A program made the translations under genes and the position numbers. A stretch of DNA of 40,732 nt from Oscillospiraceae bacterium (lineage in GTDB: Bacteria; Bacillota; Clostridia; Oscillospirales; Acutalibacteraceae). The DNA lies in the NCBI GenBank assembly GCA_015066405.1, contig SVOM01000013.1, forward strand, positions 1 to 40,732, in the 5' to 3' direction. Position 1 is the stretch's first letter. Each line of letters begins with the position of its first letter. Shown here in pieces: positions 28,961 to 37,066 of this stretch. The notes below the pieces were generated by a model. The model saw nothing but the letters and a program-made list of their open reading frames with translations. It made no database searches and was not told the DNA's origin.

Positions 28961-29575
28961 ATGTATGATTTAACCGAGATTTTCTTGCTTTCTGGTTTGA
29001 AAGACACACAAAAGCAAGAAATAATAGGGTACTTTCCACCGCCGGAGAGTTTTGGTAAAGGGGAGGTTATTTATAACACCAACCATTACGAAAAAGCACT
29101 CGGTGTAGTGCTTAGTGGCACGGCGGCGGCAAGAACGGGGGATGTTATCAAGCGGACATTTAAAAGCGGCGATATTTTCGGTGCTGCGGCAGTTTTTGGA
29201 GATGATAACCCGTATGTTAGCGAAATTATTGCAACGGGCAACTGTACTGTGCAACTAATACCCGAGAGTATACTTGTAAAGCTGTTTGAAAAGTATCCCG
29301 AAACCTCGCTTAACTATATTAAGTTTTTAACCCGTAAAGTAAGGTTTTTAAACAACAAAATCGCACAATTTTCCGCTCACAGTGTGGCCCAAAAACTGTA
29401 CGAATATTTAGTGCAGTCGGCGGGGGACAGTGGCGCGGTTACGGTGCCGAGTATGACCGAGATAACAAGACAAACAGGTATTGGCAGAACAAGTCTTTAC
29501 CGCTGTCTTAATGAACTTGAAAGCTCGGGACTGATTGTGAGAGAAAATAATACAATAAGGGTGTGTAACAAATGA
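28961..29575 (+). CDS. Crp/Fnr-family transcriptional regulator
   Basis: This 204-residue regulator has an N-terminal cNMP-binding-like beta barrel (FGKGEVIYNTNHYEKALGVVLSGTAAARTGD, GDIFGAAAVFGDD) and a C-terminal winged helix with recognition segment MTEITRQTGIGRTSLYRCLNELESSGLIV. No cysteine cluster for an Fe-S centre is present at the N-terminus, and the cAMP-contact residues are not obvious, so its signal is unknown. GGAGG precedes the ATG. It overlaps the lipoprotein gene downstream by four bases (ATGA), so it is co-transcribed with the ABC transporter and probably controls it through the palindrome at 28928. Confidence 0.92.
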   Translation: MYDLTEIFLLSGLKDTQKQEIIGYFPPPESFGKGEVIYNTNHYEKALGVVLSGTAAARTGDVIKRTFKSGDIFGAAAVFGDDNPYVSEIIATGNCTVQLIPESILVKLFEKYPETSLNYIKFLTRKVRFLNNKIAQFSAHSVAQKLYEYLVQSAGDSGAVTVPSMTEITRQTGIGRTSLYRCLNELESSGLIVRENNTIRVCNK

Positions 29576-30564
29576 AAAAAATTATTAGTTTATTATTGGC
29601 ATTGGCTATGGTACTTGTGTTTGCGGGTTGCGGTGCGAAGGAGCCGACAAAAACCCCCGACGCCGACAAAACCGTTAAAGCAAACGTGTTTATGATTTCC
29701 GGCCCCACGGGTATTGGAGCAGTTAATCTTATGAGCGCTGATGAAGCGGGTACAGCCAAGGGCGACTACGAGTTTACCGTTGTGGCAAACCCCACCGAAA
29801 TCGTAGCAAAAATTTCCAACAAGGAAGCCGATATTGCGGCGGTGGCTACAAATATGGCTTCCACCATTTATAACAAAACAAACGGCGGTGTAACAGTGCT
29901 TGCCGTTAACACTCTTGGTGTTTTGAATGTGTTAACCAACGGCACCGAAATAAATACTCTTGCCGATTTAAAGGGTAAAAAGGTGTATACCACAGGGCAA
30001 GGCGCAAACCCCGAGTATGTAATAGATTATTTGCTCGAGAAAAACGGCGTTAATCCCGATACCGATGTTGATTTGCAGTTTAAAGCCGAAGGTACCGAGC
30101 TTGTATCGGTTTGGGCAACCGACCCCACAGCCGTTATTATAGCACCTCAACCTGTTGCATCATCGGTGCTTGCAAAATATAAAGGCTCAAAGCTTGCAAT
30201 TGACTTAACTGATGAGTGGGACAAGGTAGGCGAAAACTCGGCACTTATGATGGGTTGCGTTATTGTTAGAAACGAGTTTTTAAACGCTAATAAGGCAACT
30301 GTTGATTTATTTTTAGAGGAATACGAGGCATCTATCAAAAAAGCGACCGAGGACCTTGACGGCACCGCCGCACTTTGCGAGAAATACGGCATCGTAGCAA
30401 AGGCTGCCGTTGCTAAAAAAGCAATACCCGCATCAAACATTTGCTTCGTTACGGGTAACGAAATGAAAACAAAGCTCTCGGGTTATTTGGCCGTTCTTTT
30501 TGCCGCTGATAAAAAAGCGGTAGGCGGTAAATTACCTGCGGACGATTTCTATTATGAAAAATAA
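29572..30564 (+). CDS. ABC transporter substrate-binding lipoprotein (SsuA/NMT1-like)
   Basis: This 330-residue protein has a lipoprotein signal (MKKIISLLLALAMVLVFAGC, cysteine 20) followed by a two-lobed binding fold of the SsuA/TauA/NMT1-like type: VFMISGPTGIGAVNLM, AAVATNMASTIYNKT, LADLKGKKVYTTGQGANPEYVIDYLL and AVIIAPQPVASSVLAK. Members bind sulfonates, nitrate, thiamine precursors or related small molecules; the sequence here does not decide. It sits between a Crp/Fnr-type regulator (four-base overlap) and a permease (eleven-base overlap), in one tight operon. Confidence 0.9.
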   Translation: MKKIISLLLALAMVLVFAGCGAKEPTKTPDADKTVKANVFMISGPTGIGAVNLMSADEAGTAKGDYEFTVVANPTEIVAKISNKEADIAAVATNMASTIYNKTNGGVTVLAVNTLGVLNVLTNGTEINTLADLKGKKVYTTGQGANPEYVIDYLLEKNGVNPDTDVDLQFKAEGTELVSVWATDPTAVIIAPQPVASSVLAKYKGSKLAIDLTDEWDKVGENSALMMGCVIVRNEFLNANKATVDLFLEEYEASIKKATEDLDGTAALCEKYGIVAKAAVAKKAIPASNICFVTGNEMKTKLSGYLAVLFAADKKAVGGKLPADDFYYEK

Positions 30565-31306
30565 GGTAAAAAAAATAATCTCAAGTATCGCCGCGGTAGT
30601 ATTTTGGATTGCCGTTTGGCATATTTTGGGTATAATTGCAAACAAAAACCTTTTGCTCAAAATTCCGCTGCCGTACGATGCGGTTAAAGCGTTTGTCGAG
30701 GCGGCGGGCGAAGCGGAATTTTGGCAGGCGGTAGGCACATCGCTTTGGCACATAGCCGCAGGCTTTGTGGCGGCGCTGATTATTGGCGGCGCTTTAGGTA
30801 TGCTGTCGGGCAACGTTAGCTTCTCTAAAACACTGTTGTCGCCGCTTATACATTTGATACGCTCAGTACCCGTAGCGGCCTTTATAATACTTGCGTGGCT
30901 TTGGGTGCCAAATGCGATATTGCCGTCATTTATATCTTTCCTTATGGTTTTCCCGATAGTGTTTACGCATGTTGAAGCAGGACTTCTATCGGTAGATAAT
31001 CGCCTTATAGAAATGGCGCGCGTTATGGGTATGAGCCGATTTGGAATAATCAAAAATATTAAAGTACCAACTGTGTTGCCGCATTTGCGTATCGCCGCAG
31101 TAACGGGACTTGGCTTTGCCTGGAAATCGGGCGTTGCCGCCGAGGTTATATGCAACCCAACGGGCAGTATCGGTGCGCTCCTTTCAGACGCTAAAATAGT
31201 TATAGATTACCCCCGTGTTTTTGCCGTTACCCTTACAATAGTAATATTGAGCCTCATACTCGAAAATATTATAAAGCTTTTGTGGAGGGAGAAAAAATAT
31301 GATTAA
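30554..31306 (+). CDS. ABC transporter permease (SsuC/TauC-like)
   Basis: This 250-residue protein has six or so membrane segments, starting IISSIAAVVFWIAVWHILGIIA, and the ATPase-coupling loop near IEMARVMGMSRFGIIKNIKVPTVLPHLRIAAVTGLGFAWKSGVAAEV, given here in two overlapping motifs as in the SsuC/TauC/ThiX branch. It overlaps both the binding protein upstream and the ATPase downstream, so the three are translationally coupled. Substrate is unknown, as for the binding protein. Confidence 0.9.
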   Translation: MKNKVKKIISSIAAVVFWIAVWHILGIIANKNLLLKIPLPYDAVKAFVEAAGEAEFWQAVGTSLWHIAAGFVAALIIGGALGMLSGNVSFSKTLLSPLIHLIRSVPVAAFIILAWLWVPNAILPSFISFLMVFPIVFTHVEAGLLSVDNRLIEMARVMGMSRFGIIKNIKVPTVLPHLRIAAVTGLGFAWKSGVAAEVICNPTGSIGALLSDAKIVIDYPRVFAVTLTIVILSLILENIIKLLWREKKYD

Positions 31307-31856
31307 ATTTCAAAATGTTAATTTCTCCTACGGCGAAAAAAAAGTGCTTGAAAATTTTGATTTGATTATCAAAACGGGCGATAGAGTATGCCTTGTCGGA
31401 GAATCGGGCATAGGCAAAACAACGGTGTTGCGGCTTATAATGGGGCTTGAGAAGGCACAGTCGGGCACAATAGAAATAAAGAAAAATGCCAAAATATCTG
31501 CAGTGTTTCAAGAAGACCGATTATTACCCTTTAAAACCGTGCTTGAAAACCTAACACTGTTTGGTAATTTCGATATAGCAAACAAGATACTCCAAAAACT
31601 CGGTATGGTAGATACAAAAAACAAATATCCCGCAGCTTTAAGCGGTGGTATGGCGCGGCGTATCAGCATTGCAAGGGCACTCGCCAGTGGTGGCGACATA
31701 TTTATATTCGATGAGCCTTTTAACGGCATTGATGAAGAAAATGTAAAAATCACTGCCGAGCTTATAAACGAATACACAAAGGGCAAAACCGTTGTTATGG
31801 TATCCCACAACAAAAGGGATATAGAACTGCTAAATGCACAAATAATTAATATGTAA
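31299..31856 (+). CDS. ABC transporter ATPase (short)
   Basis: This 185-residue ATPase has all nucleotide-binding motifs: Walker A GESGIGKTT near residues 34-42, Q loop VFQEDRLLP, signature LSGGMARRISIARAL, Walker B IFIFDEPFNG and switch His in VSHNKRD. It lacks the 50-70 C-terminal residues usual in SsuB/TauB-type proteins, but ends cleanly before a terminator, so it looks like a naturally short form rather than a truncation. It completes the binding protein/permease/ATPase set. Confidence 0.92.
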   Translation: MIKFQNVNFSYGEKKVLENFDLIIKTGDRVCLVGESGIGKTTVLRLIMGLEKAQSGTIEIKKNAKISAVFQEDRLLPFKTVLENLTLFGNFDIANKILQKLGMVDTKNKYPAALSGGMARRISIARALASGGDIFIFDEPFNGIDEENVKITAELINEYTKGKTVVMVSHNKRDIELLNAQIINM

Positions 31857-31858
31857 AA

Positions 31859-31890
31859 ATGTCTGTACCGAAATCGGTACAGACATTTTG
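31859..31890 (+). terminator. Terminator of the Crp-ABC operon
   Basis: The arms TGTCTGTACCG and CGGTACAGACA lie within 31859-31886 and form a 12-13 bp stem with a very short loop, followed by T-rich sequence. The stem starts three bases after the ATPase stop. Confidence 0.88.
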
Positions 31891-31898
31891 TTTTTCTC

Positions 31899-31927
31899 TT
31901 GAAAACGCATATAAAGGTTGGTATAAT
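31899..31927 (+). promoter_or_regulatory. Promoter of holA
   Basis: TTGAAA (31899-31904), 17 bp, TATAAT (31922-31927). Confidence 0.8.
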
Positions 31928-31964
31928 GTAAATAAAGAATTTTATTTTAAGGGGATATTATCCG

Positions 31965-33026
31965 ATGGCGGTTTGCTTTGAAAATATGTTAAAAAGCAGT
32001 TTGGCCGGTGGTAAAACACTGGGGGCATATTTTATTTTCGGTGATGATGCCTATTTAAAACGGCAGTATGTCGATAAGATTATCAATATGACAGTTGATA
32101 GGGAAGATGTTTTTAATTTCGTCCAGTTTACCGATTCGGCCGATTTGCAGGAGGTTTTTGATGCGGTAGAGCAGTTTCCTATGATGAGCGATAAAAAATG
32201 CATATTGCTTGCCGATTATGATTTTGAGCACGCATCAAAAAACGATTTTGAAAAGCTTGTTGAAATATTGTCGGGTGTGCCCGATACTTGCGTTTTTATT
32301 GTATGGTGCAATAATTTTGAGTTTGAACTCAAAAAAAGCAGTAGGGCAAAAAAGCTTATCGAAGCGGCCGAAAAAAGTGGTGGTATGGCGGTGCAAATCG
32401 ACCACCGAAGTGTTGCCGAGCTTAAAAAGATGCTCGAAAAAGGTGCTATGAAACGCGGCACTACATTTGAAATGGGTGCCTCGCAGTATTTAATTGAAAC
32501 CTGTTCGGAAGATATCAATGTACTGATAAGCGAGCTTGAAAAGCTCTGCGCCTATGCCGCAGGACAAAAAATTACCAAACAAATGATAGATATTGTTTGT
32601 GTAAAATCGCTTGATGCATCGGTTTATAGTTTGTCAAAAGAAATATTTTCCCTCAATATTTCGGGCGCAATGAAGCTTATTGATGAGCTGTTTTTTATGC
32701 GTATTGAGCCAACCATTATACTGCACAGTATGTTTTCGGTGTTTATTGATGCATATCGCGTTTGTGTTGGCGCGCAAGCGGGCGTTGGTATACCCGCAGT
32801 TGCTAAAGAGTTTGGCTATGGCAACCGCGAGTTTGTTTTAACAAGATTGCCCGCATCCGCAAAACGCCTTGCGGCAAAGCAGTTTGATTTGTGTTTTTCG
32901 GCGTTTGTTGAAGCCGATACGGCTCTTAAAAGCTTTGGCGCCAATACCCGTACGATTATTGAAGAATTAACGGTGCGGATTATTTATATTTTACAAAAAG
33001 GTGAAGATATTGATACACTTAAATAG
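31965..33026 (+). CDS. holA: DNA polymerase III subunit delta
   Basis: This 353-residue clamp-loader subunit opens with AYFIFGDDAYLKRQYVDKI, the delta N-terminal motif, continues through FPMMSDKKCILLADYDF, DTCVFIVWCNN and ISELEKLCAYAAGQKIT, and has the C-terminal all-helical domain (VYSLSKEIFSLNISGAMKLIDELFFM). It opens the beta clamp during replication. Length and motif order are normal. Its 3' end overlaps the RNase M5-like gene by 17 bases, and the next two genes also overlap, so it leads a four-gene operon. Confidence 0.93.
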   Translation: MAVCFENMLKSSLAGGKTLGAYFIFGDDAYLKRQYVDKIINMTVDREDVFNFVQFTDSADLQEVFDAVEQFPMMSDKKCILLADYDFEHASKNDFEKLVEILSGVPDTCVFIVWCNNFEFELKKSSRAKKLIEAAEKSGGMAVQIDHRSVAELKKMLEKGAMKRGTTFEMGASQYLIETCSEDINVLISELEKLCAYAAGQKITKQMIDIVCVKSLDASVYSLSKEIFSLNISGAMKLIDELFFMRIEPTIILHSMFSVFIDAYRVCVGAQAGVGIPAVAKEFGYGNREFVLTRLPASAKRLAAKQFDLCFSAFVEADTALKSFGANTRTIIEELTVRIIYILQKGEDIDTLK

Positions 33027-33609
33027 TGCCGTAATAGTTGAGGGCAAGTATGATAAAATACGGCTTGAAAATATAATAGATGCGCTGATTATCACTACAA
33101 ACGGGTTTGCGGTTTTCCACAACGAAGAAAAGCGGCAATTAATAAAGCTGTTGGCAAATGAGCGCGGCATAATAATAATTACTGATTCCGATTCGGCAGG
33201 TCGGCTTATTCGCAACCATTTACAGAGCTTCATCCCGTCCGATAAGATAAAAAATGTCTACCTGCCCCAAATTAAAGGCAAGGAAAAACGCAAGGCACAT
33301 AGCTCAGCCGAGGGCTTTTTGGGCGTTGAAGGCACGGATGATGAGATTATAAGGGATGCTTTAAATAAATTTGGAATAACGGCCGAAGAAACAAACCAAA
33401 AGCGTAAAAGCGTCACCAAAACCGATTTGTATATTTGGGGGCTATCGGGCACCGATAACAGTGAGCAAAAACGCAAAAGCGTGCTCAAATTTTTGAATTT
33501 TCCCGAGATGTCGGCAAATGCATTTTTAGATTTAATAAACGCGCTATACGGATATGATAAATTTTTGGAGGTTTTAAAAAAGTGGCAGCAAGAACAAACC
33601 AAAAAATGA
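33010..33609 (+). CDS. rnmV: TOPRIM-domain protein, RNase M5-like
   Basis: This 199-residue protein has the TOPRIM motifs AVIVEGKYDKIRLENI (Glu) and IIIITDSDSAGRLIRNHL (DxD), then a C-terminal segment SVTKTDLYIWGLSGTDNSEQKRKSVLKFL of the DUF4093 type. This is the layout of RNase M5, which matures 5S rRNA in Firmicutes. The start is TTG 33010, giving MIHLNSAVIVEG, with AAAAGGTGA upstream; a GTG at 33001 is in frame but sits on that site. In many genomes rnmV is next to ksgA; here it follows holA, so a divergent paralogue is possible. Confidence 0.8.
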   Translation: MIHLNSAVIVEGKYDKIRLENIIDALIITTNGFAVFHNEEKRQLIKLLANERGIIIITDSDSAGRLIRNHLQSFIPSDKIKNVYLPQIKGKEKRKAHSSAEGFLGVEGTDDEIIRDALNKFGITAEETNQKRKSVTKTDLYIWGLSGTDNSEQKRKSVLKFLNFPEMSANAFLDLINALYGYDKFLEVLKKWQQEQTKK

Positions 33610-34583
33610 AACTGCTGTATATTATAGAAATTTTAGAAAAATACAGCGATGAAGAAAACCCGATAAATGCAACCGAGCTATGCGCCCGACTTGAAGCGGT
33701 TGGCGTTAGTGCCGAGCGCAAGGCAATTTATAATGATATAGATACTTTAATAGATTTTGGATACGACATCATAAAAACCCGCACACCACGCTTTGGGTAT
33801 TTTATGGCATCCCGCAGATTTGAACTGCCCGAGGTGTATCTTTTATCGGATGCGGTGCGGTCGGCCGAGTTTATAACCCCCAAGAAAACGCGTGAGCTGA
33901 TATCAAAGCTTGATTCAATGCTCAGCATTTCGCAGGCTAAAAAGCGCGAAAAGGGTATATACATAAACGGCAAAACTAAATGCAAAAACGAGGAAATTTA
34001 TTATAGCATCGATAAAATCAGTAATGCTATAGAAAATAAGAAGAAAATAAAACTTACCTATTGTCAGCGCGCGCTTGAAGAGGGCAAAAAAATAGTTATA
34101 AAGGAAAAACTGCTTACAGTAAGTCCCTATGCACTTATTTGGGAAAACGATAAGTATTATTTGGTTTGCAACAATGCAAAATACGATAATCTTATGCATT
34201 TGCGCCTTGATAGAATTAAAAAGGCAGAAATAACGGCAGAAGATTTTAGGCATTTTAGTGAGGTGAGCGAGTATACCGAGTTCTTTGATATTGCCGATTA
34301 CACCTCAAAAACATTTAATATGTACTCGGGCGATATAGAAGAAATAGAACTAAAATGCTCAAAACGTATACTCGAGCAAATAGTAGACCGATTTTCGGAT
34401 GAAATATTTATCTATAAGGTTACCGATGATACCTTTTCTTTTAGTGTAAAGGCGGTTATAAGCCAAGGTCTTATCAGTTGGATTTTGCAGTACGGCGCTG
34501 ATATTGAGGTAATCTCTCCCGATGCACTTAAAAAGGGTGTTATTAAAACGATAAACGAAATAAAGGGTATGTACAAATGCTAA
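33582..34583 (+). CDS. WYL-domain transcriptional regulator
   Basis: This 333-residue protein has an N-terminal winged helix (KMKLLYIIEILEKYSDEENPINATELCARLEAVGVSAERKAIYNDIDTL read in two parts), a WYL domain starting KKKIKLTYCQRA with VSPYALIWENDKYYLVCNN and HLRLDRIKKAEI, and the WCX C-terminal extension. The WYL domain is thought to sense nucleic acid or nucleotide ligands. The start is GTG 33582, with GGAGG about ten bases upstream and inside the previous gene. It overlaps the small downstream gene by seven bases. The target is unknown. Confidence 0.9.
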   Translation: MAARTNQKMKLLYIIEILEKYSDEENPINATELCARLEAVGVSAERKAIYNDIDTLIDFGYDIIKTRTPRFGYFMASRRFELPEVYLLSDAVRSAEFITPKKTRELISKLDSMLSISQAKKREKGIYINGKTKCKNEEIYYSIDKISNAIENKKKIKLTYCQRALEEGKKIVIKEKLLTVSPYALIWENDKYYLVCNNAKYDNLMHLRLDRIKKAEITAEDFRHFSEVSEYTEFFDIADYTSKTFNMYSGDIEEIELKCSKRILEQIVDRFSDEIFIYKVTDDTFSFSVKAVISQGLISWILQYGADIEVISPDALKKGVIKTINEIKGMYKC

Positions 34584-34900
34584 ATATCTTTAAAAAGAAA
34601 AATAAAAATGCCGAGCTGCTCCGCATTTTTGATGGCAGAACAGTAAAGTATATAACAAAACGGCGTGTGGACAATGAGGGCAATGTTAACCACGATATTA
34701 TAAGCAAAACGGGTAGAATCGTGCTTATAGATAATGAAATTCGTATCATCGATGGCGAGAATGATATTTTTCGCCAAAACGCCGATGATACTAAATATTA
34801 CACCCTTTTAAGCGGGGACGGAATAACGGTTGAAGGGAAAAACAAAATAACCGATATAGAAGAAAGCTATACCGTTTATTTTTCGTATTACCGAAAATAA
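34577..34900 (+). CDS. Small soluble protein, unknown function
   Basis: This 107-residue protein begins MLNIFKKKNKNAELLRIFDGRTVKYITKR and is mostly beta-strand-like (KTGRIVLIDNEIRIIDGEN, YYTLLSGDGITVEGKN, YTVYFSYYRK). There is no signal, membrane segment or recognisable catalytic motif. It overlaps the WYL gene and ends just before the tail-fibre promoter, so it is the last gene of the holA operon. I think similar proteins follow WYL regulators in other Oscillospirales, but that is recollection only. Confidence 0.7.
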   Translation: MLNIFKKKNKNAELLRIFDGRTVKYITKRRVDNEGNVNHDIISKTGRIVLIDNEIRIIDGENDIFRQNADDTKYYTLLSGDGITVEGKNKITDIEESYTVYFSYYRK

Positions 34901-34901
34901 C

Positions 34902-34930
34902 TTGACAAAGCCAAAATTTAAAGATAGGAT
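34902..34930 (+). promoter_or_regulatory. Promoter of the tail-fibre-like cassette
   Basis: TTGACA (34902-34907), 17 bp, TAGGAT (34925-34930). The -35 begins just past the stop codon of the small unknown gene. Confidence 0.75.
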
Positions 34931-34940
34931 AAAATTATAG

Positions 34941-34972
34941 GGCGTTACTGGTTTCAGTAATGCCTTATTTTT
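34941..34972 (+). promoter_or_regulatory. Leader hairpin with T tract (attenuator candidate)
   Basis: GGCGTTACT (34941-34949) pairs with AGTAATGCC (34956-34964) with one G-U pair, followed by TTATTTTT. It starts a few bases after the predicted transcription start and lies upstream of the ribosome binding site, so it would terminate most transcripts unless something prevents it from forming. Confidence 0.65.
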
Positions 34973-34999
34973 GTGGGCAAAAAATTAAGGAGGATAGAA

Positions 35000-36292
35000 A
35001 TGTCTATTAGGACGATAACCTATAACTTTAACGGTGCATCGGTTTCTCCCGATACCGCACAGTATGGCGGCGTAAGATATGAGGATAAGGCCACAACCGT
35101 TGAATTTATATTAGAAAAAGATTTTAAATCGAGAATAGAACAAGAATTTTCGGATGCTTCTCTTTGTTACCGAATAGATTTCAACGGCGAAATTTCGGGA
35201 TATAATCCCTCCGAAAATCTTGTTGAAAACGAGGGAAAGGTGTGCCGAGCCATTCCGCTTGGTATGACACTTTCGGGCGAGCAAATAACCGCCGTTTTGG
35301 TTGTTACGGCATTAAATAAAGATAATACAGTAACGGGTGTTGTGTCATCGGTGCCTGTTAAAATTTTTTTTAACAATGTATCAAGGGATGAAGCAAGCGA
35401 AATAGAGATAGCCGAAAATATTACAGCGATAGAGCAAAAAACCGAAGAATTATGTGCTTTGGCAAAAAAGTTTTCTAACAGTGCCGTGGAAAACGCGGCC
35501 ATATCTACCGCGGCGGCCGATGCCGCAATGGATGCGCGCGAGCAAACCGAAAATGCCCGTTTTGCACTGGAAAGCGGAAGCGAGTTTGTATTTTTGGGCG
35601 GCGATTCGACCGACGGCATTGATATAGAGCTTGTTGTAGACAACGAAATGTCGGAGGTTAGCGAAAACCCCGTGCAAAATAAAGCCATTGTAGCGGCAAT
35701 AAATGCGGCAAAAAATGAACTGAAAGCATATACTGACTCGGAAATTGCCACCTTTGATTTTATAAAAATTATAGACAGCTTGGGCGATTCGGGACTGCCT
35801 AACCGCCTATATTTAGTGCCCAAAAACGATGCTGAGGGCAACGACCTTTTTGATGAGTATATTTGGGCGAATGATAAATGGGAGTTTATCACAACCAAAC
35901 AAATCGAAATTGATTTAACACCGTATATGAGACACGATGAAGTTGCGGACTTTATTGTAGAAGAGGGAACAAGCGGTGTATGGACCTATAGAAAATGGAA
36001 CAGCGGCATTGCTGAGTGCTGGGGCTACCACAGCGAAACGGTAAACTGCACCGAGGCGCGCAACAGTATTTATGCCGATAGCATTAAGAAAATTGCACTG
36101 CCTGAAAAACTGTTTGTATCTGCGCCCATGGCAAACCTTAATGCCGTTAATGCAACGGGTTGGAACTTTTTAATAGCGCATATTTATGGCGTTGATACAG
36201 GCAATGTTTCGTATATTCCGGCCAGCACCGGTCAAATGACAGTGGCCGTAACGGCGCAGTTTGCCATTAGCGCTAAGGGTAGATGGAAATAA
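35000..36292 (+). CDS. Phage tail-fibre / baseplate-like protein
   Basis: This 430-residue protein looks like a modular receptor-binding protein. Residues 1-130 (SIRTITYNFNGASVSPDTAQYGGVRYEDKATT, then VVTALNKDNTVTGVVSSVPVKIFF) resemble the N-terminus of phage upper-baseplate proteins of the BppU type. A helical stretch with many alanines (about 140-200) follows, then the fibre linker VVDNEMSEVSENPVQNKAIVAAI and LPNRLYLVPKNDAEGNDLFDEYIWANDKWEFI, common in tail fibres. The C-terminal domain starts SGVWTYRKWNSGIAECWGYHSE, a typical tip domain. AAGGAGG supports ATG 35000. No head, tail-tube or integrase gene is nearby. Confidence 0.8.
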   Translation: MSIRTITYNFNGASVSPDTAQYGGVRYEDKATTVEFILEKDFKSRIEQEFSDASLCYRIDFNGEISGYNPSENLVENEGKVCRAIPLGMTLSGEQITAVLVVTALNKDNTVTGVVSSVPVKIFFNNVSRDEASEIEIAENITAIEQKTEELCALAKKFSNSAVENAAISTAAADAAMDAREQTENARFALESGSEFVFLGGDSTDGIDIELVVDNEMSEVSENPVQNKAIVAAINAAKNELKAYTDSEIATFDFIKIIDSLGDSGLPNRLYLVPKNDAEGNDLFDEYIWANDKWEFITTKQIEIDLTPYMRHDEVADFIVEEGTSGVWTYRKWNSGIAECWGYHSETVNCTEARNSIYADSIKKIALPEKLFVSAPMANLNAVNATGWNFLIAHIYGVDTGNVSYIPASTGQMTVAVTAQFAISAKGRWK

Positions 36293-36304
36293 GGAGGTAA
36301 AATA

Positions 36305-37066
36305 ATGTCAACTAAAATATATGCAAATGCGCGGTTTGGACTGCGTGAGGACACACTCGAAAATTGGGTTACCAATAACCCCGTGCTCGAAAAAGGCGAG
36401 CCTGCCGTTATTAGCGACAGCGAGGATTCCAGGTGGCTTAAAATCGGAGACGGGAAAACCGATTTCAACAGTTTACCTTGGAAATTTGCAGGCGGCACGG
36501 TGGCTGATAAGGAGTATGACCCCACAAGCGAAAATGCACAAAGCGGTATAGCAGTAGCCGAGGCGTTAAGTCTTCTTACACCAAAAGAAAAAAATTACGA
36601 ATTAATCGCAACCATAAAGGTAGCACCTGATGAAAATGGGGACTTGCCGACAAGTATAGTCTTTACACAAGATGACAATGGCAAACCATTTGAACTCACC
36701 GATTTTTACTTGTCTATGGTGTTGGGCGCAACGGACGGCTCTGCCGCAAGGGTTAGGTTGGATATAAACGATAAAATGGTATTTGGCAATACTCCCATAT
36801 CTCTTAATACCTCTTTGAGAGGCTGGTATATAAACTATATGGATTTGGGTTCGGGTAAATTATGTATTGCGCCAAGCACTTCAATAGGGATAACATACCA
36901 CGCAACAACGGGAAATGCTAACTATACGGGCTTTGCGGGCGCTATCTTGTTGCCAATATTTGAGGGATATAGTCCTGTAACAAAAATAAAATTTCAAAAT
37001 GCGGCAGGCACAACCAAAACATTTATAGAAGGTAGCGAATTTAAGTTATACGGGGTGAGAAAATGA
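36305..37066 (+). CDS. Second tail-fibre-like protein
   Basis: This 253-residue protein starts STKIYANARFGLREDTLENWVTNNPVLEKGEPAVISDSEDSR, seen in short phage fibre and hyaluronidase-like N-terminal domains, with WLKIGDGKTDFNSLPW (the repeat unit of such fibres) and SENAQSGIAVAEAL linker similar to the ENPVQNKAI motif of its neighbour. The C-terminal half is beta-rich and ends with KFQNAAGTTKTFIEGSEFKLYGVRK. AAGGAGGT precedes the ATG. It overlaps the next small gene by four bases. Its function is inferred by resemblance to phage fibre proteins. Confidence 0.75.
   Translation: MSTKIYANARFGLREDTLENWVTNNPVLEKGEPAVISDSEDSRWLKIGDGKTDFNSLPWKFAGGTVADKEYDPTSENAQSGIAVAEALSLLTPKEKNYELIATIKVAPDENGDLPTSIVFTQDDNGKPFELTDFYLSMVLGATDGSAARVRLDINDKMVFGNTPISLNTSLRGWYINYMDLGSGKLCIAPSTSIGITYHATTGNANYTGFAGAILLPIFEGYSPVTKIKFQNAAGTTKTFIEGSEFKLYGVRK

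Noticed and set aside
31299-31856. ATPase gene truncated by mutation
   Set aside because: All nucleotide-binding motifs are present and the gene ends cleanly three bases before a perfect terminator stem, so a naturally short ATPase is more likely.
35167-35898. Minus-strand 243-codon open frame opposite the tail-fibre gene
   Set aside because: It is a serine-rich shadow of the plus-strand fibre gene, without a start signal; the plus-strand frame has clear family features and AAGGAGG.
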